Positions 9,471 to 22,182 of a stretch of DNA of 64,000 nt are shown piece by piece; positions within the stretch are counted from its first letter, which is position 1; every line of letters starts with the position of its first letter. Made by a program: the position numbers and the translations under genes. Origin of the DNA: Lathyrus oleraceus. Its lineage: Eukaryota; Streptophyta; Magnoliopsida; Fabales; Fabaceae. The DNA lies in contig NC_066585.1 in the NCBI RefSeq assembly GCF_024323335.1, forward strand, positions 344,539,846-344,603,845, written 5' to 3'. The notes beneath the pieces were generated by a model. It saw only the letters and a program-made list of their open reading frames with translations. It was not told where the DNA came from and did not search any database.

Positions 9471-12400
9471 CAGACAAATGATATGATCATGCACTAATGG
9501 CAATTGATGATGATAGATGCATAACATACAAGCAAGCAAGTGCATATGAAGCAATCAAACAATCAATGAATATCAAACAGCACACTCTATAGCCAAAACA
9601 ATGGGGGCTCACACAAGAGGGTTTGACTTTGAAAGTCCACTGTAATAGGTGAAGGTCGCTCTTAACCTTGCCATTGAGAGGCTAAGGTGAAGCAGATGAA
9701 TAGGAGATGAGGGGTGTGCCTCATTGCTTCAATCTCAGATCAGAGAGAGCATCAAATAGAAAGTGGGGGAGTTCAGAAAGATGGAACTCTTTCCCCATTA
9801 TTGACTCGATTAGATCTTGGGTATTTATCTCAATGCTTCAACCATGTAATGGGAGCAAAGAGAGGACACACTGAATAGTGGGGGATAGATTGCTTATCCC
9901 TACCTTCCACCAATTGCCTTACTTGAAGGACTTTTCCTGCTTGGGACAATTTTAAACACACACAGGCATTGCCTCTTAAGGAGGACTTCAGACAGTTTGC
10001 CCGGTCAAATAACAGACCGGGTCTCCAGACTACATGAAGAAGAAAGGTTTATACCTCAAAGCAAATGCTAAATAGCAAAGCAAGCAAGTTCAATGAACTT
10101 AAGCAACTAAAGTACCTGAAAAAGTCAAACCAATTAGCAAACAGTTCAACAATCAAAATCAAAAGGAAATAACCCAATAGGCAACCACAGAGGGACCAAT
10201 TGTGCAAGGCACAAAGACTCAAGCATATGAGTCAACCTACAAAACAAGTGTTAGCACATGATAAACAATCCAACTAAAACACATTTGAATGATCCTCAAG
10301 GCATTGGTGCTTAACCTGAAACAGATGAACTCAACATAAGCTTAGAAGACCACTAGGACTAGCCTAGGGTCAAAGATGAAAGAAAAAGTCAAGGCAGCAA
10401 GGAAAAGTCAACCCAAACCAAGTCTAAACATTCAAGAAACATTCTCAATTGGATTCATAATTATATCATGCATCATTGTCATTTCATATGCAAATGAATG
10501 CAAAGCATGGCAAGAGAAGCATACAAAAGTCAACAGCAAAGACTTCATTCAAAAGTCAACTCAAACAATCTCAAAAATTATGAAATAAATCACACTCAAT
10601 CCTAACATCTAACATGGTAAGCATGTAAAATTTCATGGCATTTGGATGAGAGGAAGGCAGTCAAGAAAAATCATGAAGTCAAACCAAATTCAAGTAAGCA
10701 TGGTGAAAGTCAACAAGCATGGTTCAACTTCAAAAAATCATATCAATTTGAAAACAGAAGAGAAATGAATGAGATTAACACCAATGCAAAGATTGAGATG
10801 TCTAGTTATCACATATGGAATTTCATGATCATACAATAAGATTTGAGAATTTCACAAAAGATTTGGCAACATGTATCACATAAAGTCAACAAATGAACAA
10901 GTATGGAAGAAAATTCTCAAATAAATGGAAAACAGCATGATTAATTCCAATAAAATTCATACACAAACTAGACATGTGATACATGATTCATGCAAAATTT
11001 GGGGTCAATTGGATAAGAGGAAGCATGTGAACAAAAATTGGGAAAATGCATGATCATGGTATAGCACCAAATGTAACACATAACTTCAGAAAATCATAAC
11101 TCTCAATCCACAAATGATAAATGCACAAACTTTATATGGAAATGAAGGTCAATGTGTCTAGTTTCACCACAAAAAATTTCAGGCTCATTGGATATAACAT
11201 GAGTATTTCACAATTGAAATGGCACAATGTATCATTTTGGCATACATGTTGGGAAATCAATTATCATTTAAAATCCAGCCACTGAAAAATTAATTAAAAT
11301 TCACAATAAAATAGAGGACACATTCATGATCATGAGGAAAAAATTTCATAATTTTTGGATGAAAATTGAAAGAGAAATGGATTGTGGAACTTGAGTAAAT
11401 AATTGGATGAATATGAGCAAAATAGCATGGCAATGGGGTCAAACCAAGGTCAACCGATGGCATAAGCGTAATTCCCGCGGTCACTAAGTAAAACGACCGT
11501 GCATTGGGGGAGAGAACGAAATGTTCTCATTGGCTCTCAGCCAATGGAACAGTACACGACCAATGGACTCAAAGTTTCTGGGGTTTCAAAAAAACCCTAG
11601 GGTTTTAGCAACCACATGGCATTGTGTTCATCATGCAATCGACTAAAAATAGAATCCAACAAAAGCACTCAAACAGCAGGACATTGGTACAGGAGCATCA
11701 ATCAATACCAACCAAAACACGAAATTCAAATTTCTGGAAATTAAAACATGTAAAGCTCATGAACAGCAGGGTTCTATGGTTTTAGAAACAACGGCATACA
11801 ACCATCATCATCATTCAAACAGCAACCAAACAACAGCATACAATATATTTCACATGGATTTTCTGGACATGATGTTTGGTTCAAATAACAGCAGCATTCA
11901 TCATCCTTCATCATTTAAATCATCAATCATAAACAAATTTCCAGTAGACCTATTCACACAGCATGGCAACTAAACAAAGATGTTCATACTGCATCCTAGC
12001 AACAACCAAACAAACAACCAATCGAGCAAATGCTGGGCAGGTTATGTTCAAACAACAGCAAAGCATCATGTTCATCATGCAATCAAACAGTCATCATCAA
12101 TTGAAACTCGAACAGCATGGGGGGCAAACATGGCATTGGTACAAGTTTGTTCATGCAACATCATCATCACACAGCATTAATTAACAACAGACCAAGCATA
12201 AGCAAAGGAAATTCCTGGGCAGAGCTAAATTTAAACAACAGCAACATACATCAATTCAACTCCATGGTTCATCAACATCAAACAAGTTTCGAGCAAAAAC
12301 ACACAATGGCATGGCATAATGAACATCAAGCAACATCAACCAACAACCAAACAAACATTAACCATGTGAAAATCTGGACAGAATTAGGGTTTTAAGGTAA

Positions 12401-14362
12401 CAGCATGATCATCATCTTCATGTAAGCAGGAAAATCAAAAACGCCCAGAACCCAAAATTAAGTGTACCAATAGCATCATCAAGCAATAGGCAACAAGAAT
12501 ATAGCATCAAAACTCATTAAATTAAAGCAAGCATGGCCAATCGAGCAGAAATGCATTTGGACACAAAATAAGAAATTCAGATTTCTCCATTATAAGAGCA
12601 ACATTTCAAGCAAGGCATAGCATTTTAGAATCAGCATTCAGAGACCTTTCACAAGCATAGCATAGCAAGGCAAATGATGGAGGTTGATTACTTACTTGGT
12701 TTTGAAGCAAAATGGGAAACAGGGCTGTTTTTGATGATAGAAGCGCAAACAGTAGCAAGCAATGTTTGATAATGAAGGATGATGAAGCTTGTTCAGCTCA
12801 GGAATGCTTGGAATTGACTGAATCACGATTTGCCATGTTTGGACCTTGGTGAAAACAGAACGAGGAGAGGAGCTTCCAGTTGGGATTTAAGGGCTCAAAA
12901 TGCTTTACAATGTGATCCAAATGATGAAGGATGCAAGGATTCCTTGTGGTCTTTGAGGGTTTTTCAAAATCGAGCAAGAATGCAAAGTTGCAAGAGAGGA
13001 GAGAATGAAGTTTTTCTGTTTGGTGGCTGTCAAAACTAGGGTTGGATTTTACAGAATGAAGCTTAAATATGGTCTGCTTATCATTACTAAACCATGTGCT
13101 AAGTTGGTTTAGTGTTAATGAACTCAATTGCATTTTTTGCTAATTATGCATAAGTGGAGAAGGGAGGTACAAAGCTGGTCGATTTGGGCTGGGCACAGGC
13201 TGTCAAAGACCTTTGCAAATGCTGTTTTATGTTGCTGAAGGATTGCTGTCCTTGTTGTACTCTCTTATGCTCCCATTTGCAAAACTAACAAATTATGCAC
13301 TTTTGCCAAAATTATGGTATGGTAATGGTATGGACATGAATTTGGGATTGGAGCAAGTTTCAAACATGATATGAAAGCAATCTCAATTGGCAAAATAGTG
13401 AAAAAAGTCTTAATTCAAAAAGTCAAAGTTTGGTCAAACTTTGATTTTAAAAGGAAAAGGTCAAAAAATGCCATTTTGATTGGTAGGGTTTTGATGGATG
13501 AAATTTATATTTTTGGAAAGAGGATGAAAAATGTGGTTTGTAGGAAAAAACCCCACCAAATTTGGCCTTATGGTTTGAGAGATATGGCTTGTTGAAGTTC
13601 AAAAATTGGTGAAAATGATTTGATCATATCTTGACAACCACACATGGGATTTGAGATTTCTTGGACTTTTTGAAAATAGGAGAACAAGATCTTCAACTTT
13701 CATGTTGGGTAAAAATTCATTTGAAGCTTGTATCATGATGTAAGTTTAAGATCAAGAAGTTTCCATTTTTGGCAGTTGAAATTACAGGTCCACTTTCTAT
13801 TTTGGGAAATTTCTGATTCTACTTCAAATTCTTCCATGATGAGGTTTGTCATGATATATGAGGCTTATACAAGCATGAATGAGCTTCTTCAGATCAATTC
13901 TATCCATCAAATCACTGATTAAATCCTCAGTTGACCAAGTTTGACTTTTCTAGGGTTTTGGATGACTGATGCACTTCTGATGAATTCCAAACCCTAATTC
14001 CTTGAGAACTTGACTTCAAATGATGTCCCAAGATGTATGAACTTTTGATTATTGATCATGGTGCCCAAATTCTGCAAGAATGGCCACCATCCATTGCTTT
14101 GACTGACTGTTGACTGACTTTGACCTAATTGTTGATGATTTCTTCAACTGCAAGCAACAAGGTTAGACTGACAATATTTTTGTACTTTTGAATGATAAAC
14201 ATATGAAAAGCAAAGATATACAAATGCAAAGTATGCTTGGTGATCAAGAAAATCAACCCACAAGGCAAACTACCCACTAGGAGAGGGCAAAGGCATGCAA
14301 TGATCCTTGAGGTTATGATATGAATGATATGGGCCATGAGGGATCTTAGGGCCCAAAATTGG
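9471..14362. other. Remainder of the Ogre-1 LTR, no gene seen
   Basis: AT-rich LTR sequence with several frames of 60-110 codons on both strands. None has a recognisable domain, and the His/Asn-rich ones come from CAT/AAC/CAA repeats. I see no tRNA, no nested element and no conserved ORF. Confidence 0.7.
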
Positions 14363-14456
14363 GGTCTTACAGCTACACAGTTTGTATTCATAATGGACGC
14401 GTGAGATTAGAACAAAATAACAAGATCATGTGGCAGTGAGACATGCCAGCGCATGG

Positions 14457-14501
14457 CCGGAGCTGTAGCTCCGGTCTTCTTCTCCGGTGGACCTCACCGG
14501 A
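14457..14501. other. Two adjacent GC-rich hairpins in LTR2
   Basis: CCGGAGC-TGTA-GCTCCGG (14457-14474) is followed by TCCGGTG-GACCT-CACCGGA (14483-14501). The pair recurs at 25856-25871 and 25881-25899 with loop changes, and a decayed version is near 62110-62150. Both lie downstream of the minus-strand TATA box, so they would fold in the transcript. Confidence 0.65.
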
Positions 14502-15027
14502 CTCGTCCACCTTCAACCATCACCAAAATTAAAAACAAGGACATGATTTCAAAGTAAAAATGACAATGAGTTCGAATCTGGCCTCAATTCACTCTAACTC
14601 TAAGTATATTGAGAGATACATGGAGTTGAAATTTGAGGTATATGAACTGAGTTGCTTCGCTTTGGCCTATAAGCAGCTCAATCTTCTTGCCTACATTGGT
14701 AGGACTTCAGACAACCAAAGAATCAATAGAATTGAGCAAGAATTTGAGAGAATCGAAGAGATCAAAATTTATGGAAAATACCTTCAATGGAGGTCTCGAT
14801 TCAACTGATCTTGCTCTTGCTCGTGCTTGATCTCACTCCAAATGCTTGCGAAAGAAGGATTGAATGCTCAAAAGGTTGTGGATTCTTGGAGATTTGAATT
14901 TCAAAACAGTGGAAATTCAAACTCAAATTCACGTGGATTTCTCAGGTTTATCCTTTGCAAGGTGAGTGTTAGAGATGGGGGATCAAAGCTGGCGCGAATG
15001 TGTGTCAATTGCTGAGCATATGAGGCT

Positions 15028-15036
15028 CTATTTATA
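15028..15036 (-). promoter_or_regulatory. TATA box of the LTR2 family
   Basis: The minus strand reads TATAAATAG, about 1.5 kb after the LTR start. The same site is kept at 26427-26434 (TATAAATA) and 62675-62683 (TATAAATAG) in equivalent positions of the other copies, which supports a real promoter element. Confidence 0.65.
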
Positions 15037-16551
15037 GTTGAATCCATTGCTTTTCTCACACTTGAATTCACTTTCCAAATTTGGTCATTGATGATGCATG
15101 GGTGCATGGGCGTGCATAGGCCCATAAAATCATTGCCATAAGTCCAAAAATGAGTGTGAGATAGTCTGAATTCAGCTTGGATTGCAAGGCAAGTGTACAT
15201 TTTGATTTTAAGTTTGATCCTTGCTAAGTGATGACACCATGTTCATGCCATGTGCAACCTATGCATTCCTTATCCAAAATGAATGAATTTAAGCTCTTTG
15301 GAAAGGTGAAATCAAGAGGAATACCTTTCATGTTCAACACTTTTCCATTTCGAGTTTGTAACTTGAAGAAATTTGAGGTGGAAGCTTGGAAATTTTTGAC
15401 CTTGCTTAACTTCTCCATTTCAAGCCATATGTCTCAACATTCCACCTTGCTTAACTTTTTATATGAGCTTCAAATGAGAAAAGTCTCTTCATAAAAGGTG
15501 TATCTCTCTCAAAGGCCTTAAAAATGGTCACGCATTTCATGTCATTTGGATTTGAAATGATAGAGTTATGCATTTTTGATGTTTGGAAAAATCACTTGAT
15601 CAATGGTATAGGTTAAAAGTGACCTATAATGTAACCTCATATCACATGCTCAAAAAAGTTGAATTAGCTCCTACTCCAAACATCAGAGTTGAATTAGGCA
15701 CATTGAATTTGATTAAGCCACTTGGAAATCTTTCATCTCATAAAAAATGAGCAAGTTATGGCCTTGGGAAGTTGACTTTCAAATTAAGGTTTAGACAAAA
15801 TGACCTATAATGTTTCAACATAGAAAATGATTTTAAAATCAAAACTAGCTCTAGGTATGAACATAAAAGTTGTTTGGAATGTTATTTAGAGTAAGTTTTC
15901 TCTTTGAATCATTTTCATATAGTGAAAATTATAGGAGATAGGGTTTAGGGAGACCCAGTTTTGATCAGATGAATCCATCTGGCCAACCATCATCAACCAA
16001 CTTGCTAACTTCCAATTCTATTGACTCTCTTGGCTCATGGTAGATCATATATGTATAAGATGATGAATTTTGAAGTGTCCTTTGAGAAGTTTGATCAATT
16101 GGTGAGATAGCTTGTTGGAGAAGTTACTCAAGATACCTAGTTAAACTAGGGTTTCCAAGGCAAATCACCCTCAAACGCTTGAAGAAAATTTGATCAATAT
16201 AACATGTAGAGAATATTGGGACTCATATATGATGCCCATAAACATTCTTGGATCAATTCTTGGTTGTGCTCTTTGTTCATGAGGGTCTCAAACCCTAGAT
16301 GTGAACTTGATGAATCAATGGGATCATGCCCTTCCTACAAAATAGTTAGGCAAGTACAAAGACATATTTTTGATATTTTGGTTAGTAAAATAATAAAATA
16401 CAAGTATGATACAATCACAAAGTGCTTGGTGATATCTCCCAGAATAAACCCAATGAAATAGGGGTAAGGAGGATGCCAAGGTATGATCCCAATGCTAATG
16501 CTTATGATGAAATTACATGAGGGATCTTAGGGTCAAAATTGGCGTCTTACA

Positions 16552-16834
16552 GCAGGCATCTCTTGTATTGCTTTGACCTTGGCAGGATAAACTTCAATAC
16601 CCTTCTCACTTACAATAAAGCCCTTAAACTTACCAGAACGAACACCAAATGTACACTTATAGGGATTCAAGCGGAGTTTGTACTTCCTCAAACACTATAA
16701 TAACTTCAACAAATGCTCAACATGCTCTTCTTCATCACTGGATTTACCAATCATATCATCGACATAGACTTCAATCTCTTTATGCATCGTATCATAAAAA
16801 AGAGTGGTCATAGCTCTCTGGTACGTTGCACCAG
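16552..16834 (-). pseudogene. Host Ogre-like RT fragment with YVDD (downstream half)
   Basis: The minus strand encodes the second half of an RT palm: it begins at GATYQRAMTTLF and holds YVDDM at 16766-16755, then the thumb-side region (LNPYKCTFGV). A TAG stop lies between about 16695 and 16700. It begins exactly where the fragment at 57089-59563 ends, so the two are halves of one gene split by the solo LTR at 16835-57088. On its left it is cut by an LTR2 terminus at 16551. It is not functional. Confidence 0.88.
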
Positions 16835-17574
16835 TATAGCGGTAAATTCATGATCATCAAGCTATGGATAAGCTAGACATCAATAAAACCATAGTCGCCA
16901 CCGCGCTTTTATTGTTTCCAAGGGAAAAGGGAAAAGTACGAACAAAACCCAAAAGTAAGAAGTTTTCAAATCAAAACTAATAAAATGTCAGAGATTACAG
17001 GTAAGGGGGTTGGTTACACAGAGGGAAGGTGTTAGCACCCAAAGTGTCCTAGGTACTCCTAGGGAGCCCTTTTTTGTGTGCATATGTATTTTGTACAAAG
17101 TGATGCTTATACACAAATAAAATGGGTGGATAATAAAAGAATTCATTAATTATATTTTTTTTGTGTTTGACAAGACCTTCAGACTTGTGCCTACATACCA
17201 ACATAAAAATGAGGGATCAAAACCTCGTAGTTCGTGGTATAAATTTCAAAGTGGATGCATTGTTTTAACAAAAAATATGTTTGAAACGCACAAAGGCCTA
17301 AAAATGGTTTGAATGAGTTAGTTCTTTTTGGCTTTTTGCAAGTTTAGGTCAAGTATAATTAAGTCTATTTACAAGTTTGATTAAGAAAAGAAGTTTGAAA
17401 ATGCAATGGCATAAGGCCAAATTTTCTAGTTTGCAAAGTGGTCAAAGTTTAGAATAAAACTAGTTCAAGCAAAGAAGAACTTTTAAAAGGAGGGAGAGAT
17501 TTTGAAATTAAAGAAGTGGGGAGGAGATGAAGAGACTAATCCTATGCATAAAATTAAAAGTTAAGAGTTCAAAA
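16835..17574 (-). repeat. LTR2 solo LTR, piece 1 (LTR 3' end)
   Basis: Matches 59564-60298 nearly base for base by eye. It includes the conserved U5 block and the PBS-like TGGCGACTA (reverse complement at 16892-16900). It stops at GAGTT (17565-17569), where a 5-base filler and the truncated Angela LTR follow. Confidence 0.85.
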
Positions 17575-18775
17575 GATCACGAACGTTGAACGATGACAAC
17601 GTATCTACTTAGTCCACACGAACGGGTTCCTTCAATCTCAGTGCTAGCTGGTACGAATGAAGGCTTTGAATGAGAGAGAGAGGGAAACGAAATTCCAAGT
17701 CTTCACTTGAATTTCAGTCTGAGTGGAGTGACAATGCTTCTACCCAAGGGGTTCTATTTATAGAACCACTTGTGTGGGCTTCAAGCTAAAAAGCCCACTT
17801 AAGTGTATTTTGGCCTATATCTCATAATATGCCAAAATCACTTAAGTATTTGGTACCTTACCATATTTCGTATTCCACTTAAGTGCACCATACCTTAAGA
17901 TGTTCCTTAGTTACTCTATCTCTCATCAATCCGTCCTTTGTGTGTGACCCTATAGGTTTTTGCGACGTTGGCATTTATATTAAATCACGCGTTTAACATA
18001 ATAAACAGTGAGCGGTATCTAGCAACACATCACTGCTACCCAAGACACGAAAATGTCATGTGATCTGACAAAACCTCCTGTGATAATAATTATGTGTATA
18101 ATTACCCCTTTGCCCTTATGTCTATATTGAACACAAGGTATAGACCGTGTCATCCTTGTCCAGTTCAATATTGGGCCCATAGACATTTATCCTATTACGT
18201 AGGATGGGCAAATTCCATCTAAGACACTCATGTCCCTCAGCATGCTTTGTGGAGTACCCATCAACTGTCTTTATGGTTATCCAGTTACGGACAATGTTGG
18301 ATCAGCAATAAAGCACCCGACTCTACATCTAGGATCCATAGTGGTTTCAGGTCGAAGAGTGGTATACACTATTATCACCATGAGAATAACTTATGACATT
18401 TTGCATTACTTTCTATAGAGTATTCTCATAGCGGGTCAATCCGGTATAATTATTACTCCTAATATTCATACCTATGTTTAAGACTTGATAACTCTTTATC
18501 CATGATCCATGAAATGTGATCATCAATCTACAAACACAATAGTCTTAATGCTTTAATGTTATCCCACTTCACACTAAAGCTCGACTACGGATACTTTAAG
18601 AATAGTGTCCTTATGTTTAATGTGCTCTCATAATTAAGTCACACTTAATACATTAAACGGACTATCTATTCCAGGGACTTTATTAATCAACCATAATAAA
18701 GAAAATGCCTTTTATTATTAATAAATAATTCGATACAAGTACCAAAAGCATTGGCCTATAGGGCTTACACCAACA
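17575..18775 (-). repeat. Angela 3' LTR, truncated
   Basis: Starts TGTTGGTGTAAGCCC at 18775 on the minus strand and matches the right LTR until GATCACGAACG (17575). About 170 bases of the LTR end are missing. Includes non-coding frames only. Confidence 0.88.
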
Positions 18776-18788
18776 ATCTCCCACTAGC
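18776..18788 (-). promoter_or_regulatory. Angela polypurine tract
   Basis: The minus strand reads GCTAGTGGGAGAT directly before the 3' LTR start TGTTGG. This is the expected place and composition for the plus-strand primer. Confidence 0.75.
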
Positions 18789-18789
18789 A

Positions 18790-20937
18790 CTAGAGCCAAT
18801 CAGGCATACCCCTTATGCCTGATCTAGTATAGCCATCATGCTTCTGCTGCGCAAGAGGCTTTGTCAGTGGGTCATCAATATTGTCTAGTGTAGGTACTTT
18901 ACATATTTTCACATCTCCTCTATCTATTATCTCTCGAATGAGATGATAACGCCTAAGTATGTGTTTGGATCGTTGGTGAGATCTAGGCTCCTTAGCTTGT
19001 GCGATAGCACCATTGTTATCACAATAGAGACCAATGGGATCCACAACGCTAGGGACTATGCCAAGTTCACTAATGAACTTCCTGATCCAAACAGCTTCCT
19101 TTGCTGCACTTGAGGCAGCAATATACTCGGCCTCAGTTGTAGAATCAACAACTGTATCTTTCTTTAAACTTTTCCAGCTCACAGCGCCACCGTTCAAGCA
19201 AAACACATAACCAGATTGGGATCTAAAGTCATCCTTATCTATCTGGAAGCTAGCATCGGTGTAACCAAATACAGCCAACTCTTCCTGAACTCCATATATC
19301 AAGAATGATTCCTTTGTCCTTCTCAAGTACTTAAGGATATTCTTAACAGCTACCCAATGGGCATCACCAGGATCAGATTGGTACCTACTCGTTGCACTTA
19401 GAGCATACGAGACATCTGGTCGAGTATATAACATGGCATACATGATAGATCCTATTGCAGATGCATATGGAATCTTATTCATGCGATCCCTTTCTTCCTT
19501 AGTTGAAGGGGATTGTGTTTTTGATAGACACATGCCATGTTGCATAGGTATGAATCCTTTCTTGGAATCATGCATATTAAAGTGTATTAGCACTTTGTCT
19601 ATGTATGTACTCTGACTTAGGCCAAGCAGTTTTTGTGATCTATCTCTATAGATTCTGACTCCTAATATATAGGCTGCTTCACCTAGGTCCTTCATAGAAA
19701 AGCATTTCCCCAACCAAGACTTTACTTGTTGTAGGGTAGGGACATCGTTTCCAATGAGTAATATATCATCTACATATAACACCAAGAACACGATCATGCT
19801 CCCACTAACCTTCTTGTAGACACAAGGCTCATCTTCGTTCTTGATAAATCCATATTGTTTTACTGTTTCATCAAAACAAAGATTCCAGCTTCTGGAAGCT
19901 TGCTTCAATCCATAGATTGATCTTTGTAGCTTACATATCTTTTGGGCTTCTTCTGGTATGTCAAATCCTTCAGGCTGTGTCATGTACACATCCTCAAGAA
20001 GATTCCCATTAAGGAAAGTAGTTTTGACATCCATCTGCCATATTTCATAATCATGATATGCAGCGATAGCAAGTAAAATCCGTACAGATTTAAGCATTGC
20101 AACTGGTGAAAAGGTTTCATCATAGTCAACACCATGAATTTGTTTATATCCTTTTGCAACCAGTCTTGCCTTATAGGTATGTACTTTACCATCCATGTCG
20201 GTCATCTTTTTGAAGACCCACTTGCATCCTATAGGATTAACTCCTACAGGAGGCTCTACTAAGGTCCAAACTTGGTTTGTGTACATGGAATCCATTTCAG
20301 ATTTCATGGCTTCTAGCCACTTCTCAGACTCGGGACCAGTCATGGCCTCTTGGTAGGTCATAGGCTCATCTTGATCCATGAGTAATACATCACCTTGATC
20401 TGTTATGAGATATCCATATCTCTCAGGTAGGTGACGTATCCTGCTTGACCTACGCTGGTCTTGTTCTACTTGAGCAGGTTGCTCTTCCACAACCACTTGT
20501 GTTCCCTGCTCTAATTCCTCCATAGGTGTATCGATGCTTTGTGATTCTTGAATTTCTTCAAGCTCTGTTTTCCTCCCACTGGTTCCTTGGGAAATAAAAT
20601 CCTTTTCTAGGAAAACTCCAGTTCGAGCGACAAACACTTTGCCCTCAGAAGGATTGTAGAAGTAATACCCTCTTGTTTCTTTAGGATACCCCATAAATAA
20701 GCATCTGTCAGATTTGGGATCAAGCTTAGATGAAATTTGTCGTTTCACATAAACTTCGCAACCCCAAATCTTCATGTAATACATATGTGGTTTCTCACCA
20801 CTCCATATCTCATATGGTATCTTCTCAACCTTTTTGGATGGAACACGGTTAAGTGTGTAAGCTACTGTCAACAGCGCATGTCCCCAAAAGGAGTTTGGAA
20901 GATCGGCGTGACTCATCATGGATCGGACCATGTCCAA
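18790..20937 (-). pseudogene. Angela RT / RNase H (long intact frame, separated from integrase by TGA)
   Basis: A 715-codon frame from the C-terminal part of integrase (MDMVRSMMSHADLPNSFWG) through RT to RNase H. RT block: WVFKKMTDMDGKVHTYKARL, IWQMDVKTTFLNGNL, then the catalytic YVDD at 19765-19776. RNase H: GYTDASF, STTEAEYIAASSAAKEA, LYCDNNGAIAQAKEPRSHQR. The first Met is internal: the frame is continuous with the integrase frame upstream except for a TGA at 20944-20946 in place of the Arg codon of this motif, a C-to-T change. The RT and RNase H domains have no internal stop. Without readthrough they cannot be made as part of Gag-Pol. Confidence 0.9.
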
Positions 20938-20943
20938 CAGGGT

Positions 20944-21954
20944 TCAATTTCTTCTCTCAGATACACCATTCCATTGGGGTGTTCCAGGAGGAGTGAGTTG
21001 GGATAGGATCCCACACTCTTTCAGATGGTCATCAAACTCTAGGCTTAAATACTCACCATCTCGATCTGATCGAAGAGTTTTAATATTCTTACCTAGTTGG
21101 TTTTGTACTTCATTCTTGAATTCCTTGAACTTTTCAAAGGACTCTGATTTGTGTTTCATTAAATACACATAACCATATCTACTGAAATCATCAGTGAATG
21201 TGATGAAGTACTGAAAACCTCCTATGGCTGGTATGTTCAGTGGTCCACATACATCAGTATGTATGAGGGCCAAAAGATCATTAGCTCTTTCACCTTTTCC
21301 TGTGAATGGAGAATTTGTCATCTTTCTAATTAAACAAGATCTGCATGTCTCATATGATTCATAATCAAAAGAGTCCAACAGTCCATCTTTATGGAGTTTG
21401 GAAATGCGTTTCTCATTTATGTGGCCTAATCGACAATGCCAAAGGTAAGTTGGATTTAATTCATTAGGTTTCATCCTTTTAGTATTAATGTTATAAACTG
21501 GCATTTCAAGATCAAGGACATATAATCCATTATTCATTTGAGCAGTAGCATAGAATATATCATTCAAATAAATTGAACAACAATTGTTCTTTATTATGAA
21601 TGAAAAACCGAACTTGTCCAAACAAGAAACGGAAATAATATTCCTGCTGATTGCTGGTACATAATAACAGTTCTCTAACTGAATTATTAAACCACTAGGT
21701 AAAGTCAATTCATAAGTTCCTACGGCTAAGGCAACAACCTTTGCTCCATTGCCAACTCGAAGGTCGACTTCACCTTTTGCCAAATCTCTACTCCTTTTTA
21801 GTCCATGCACATTCGTACAAATATGAGAACCGCATCTAGTATCTAATACCCATGATGCAGAAGTAGATAAATTAATTTCAATAACAAAAATTCCTGAAGT
21901 TGGAGTCTCTACTCCATTCTTCCTATCTTCCAGGTACTTTGGGCAGTTCCTCTT
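20944..21954 (-). pseudogene. Angela protease / integrase region
   Basis: The frame is open from 21954 to the TGA at 20944 (first Met at 21810). It starts with the tail of the gag zinc knuckle, then protease, where the active-site DTG reads DTR (SWVLDTRCGSHIC), so proteolysis is probably lost. Next come the GAG-pre-integrase His/Cys finger (LWHCRLGHI, CRSC) and the integrase core with HTDVCGP, the DGEYLS aspartate and the glutamate in GVSER at the very end. The domain order gag-PR-INT-RT-RH is that of Ty1/copia. Confidence 0.87.
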
Positions 21955-22182
21955 CTAGTGTGCGGTCTTACCACAATGGAAGCAGGAGCCTTCTTTTTCT
22001 ATGCTTCCACTAGGCTTCAAAGCAGCAATAGTGGGTTTGGGTTTGGCAACTTCCTTGCCTTTCCCTTTATCATGTTTGAGGACAATCCTCATGTTTCGGT
22101 ACCAATCCAGAAAATTTGTCCCAGACAATTTTTCCTTCTCAAGGTTTGATCGTAATATGTTGTTAGAGGTGTTTGCTGTCAT
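21955..22182 (-). pseudogene. Angela gag remnant with internal deletion
   Basis: Only 75 codons remain where a copia gag normally has over 200. The N-terminus (LEKEKLSGTNFLDWYRNMRI) is joined directly to the basic tail and zinc knuckle start (CFHCGKTAH), so roughly the capsid core is missing. It ends with TAG at 21955-21957 inside the knuckle; the frame continues beyond into protease. Particle assembly from this copy is not plausible. Confidence 0.85.

Larger units (their letters stand above)
1..14371 (-). mobile_element. Ogre-1: Ogre-type Ty3/gypsy retrotransposon, 5' part, cut by window edge
   Basis: Read on the minus strand the order is 5' LTR (14371 to 7759), PBS (7752-7735), leader, ORF1, gag, protease, intron, RT and start of RNase H, running off the window at base 1. 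An extra ORF1 before gag, a spliced intron between protease and RT, a PBS matching a tRNA-Arg 3' end and multi-kilobase LTRs are the known hallmarks of Ogre elements. The right edge is the LTR start TGTAAGACC (reverse complement at 14363-14371), after which a different LTR begins at 14372. The target duplication should be GCTAC (14372-14376), but its partner lies left of the window. Coding damage seen: one amber codon at the gag/protease boundary and a frameshift near the end of ORF1. Confidence 0.9.
7759..14371 (-). repeat. Ogre-1 5' LTR, about 6.6 kb
   Basis: On the minus strand it starts TGTAAGACCCC (14371) and ends CCGCTACA (7759), i.e. TG...CA. The start shares its first 30 or so bases with the LTR2 family, and the last 350 bases share a conserved block with LTR2. 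The rest is AT-rich and non-coding, with a degenerate tandem array at 8773-9470 and CAT/CAA-rich low-complexity DNA around 11780-12370 that gives meaningless His/Asn/Gln-rich frames. The length is at the upper end of known Ogre LTRs. No nested insertion was recognised inside. The matching 3' LTR would lie left of the window. Confidence 0.85.
14372..16551 (-). repeat. LTR2-family LTR, 5' part, interrupted by Ogre-1
   Basis: It aligns by eye with the parts of LTR2 at about 25840-27330 and 61980-63998, including the hairpin pair, the TATA box and the terminal GATCTTAGGGTCAAAATTGG. On the minus strand it starts TGTAAGACGCC at 16551. Its other part must lie beyond Ogre-1, left of the window. The base following its terminus belongs to an RT gene fragment with no polypurine tract, so this LTR is a separate insertion and not that fragment's own 3' LTR. 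Confidence 0.8.

Noticed and set aside
11776..12395. His/Asn/Gln-rich frames in the Ogre-1 LTR
   Set aside because: They come from CAT, AAC and CAA low-complexity DNA in several overlapping frames, with no conserved content.
12798..13133. A 111-codon minus-strand frame inside the Ogre-1 LTR
   Set aside because: It lies wholly in LTR sequence with no recognisable domain and no second copy in the window to test conservation.
14560..14808. Possible host gene exons in the LTR2 region
   Set aside because: The same sequence occurs in three LTR2 copies with frame-breaking changes between them.
14372..16551. Reading this LTR and 59564-64000 as the 3' and 5' LTRs of the host Ogre-like fragment
   Set aside because: There is no PBS at 59563 and no polypurine tract at 16552, and coding sequence runs in frame into both termini, so they are separate insertions.
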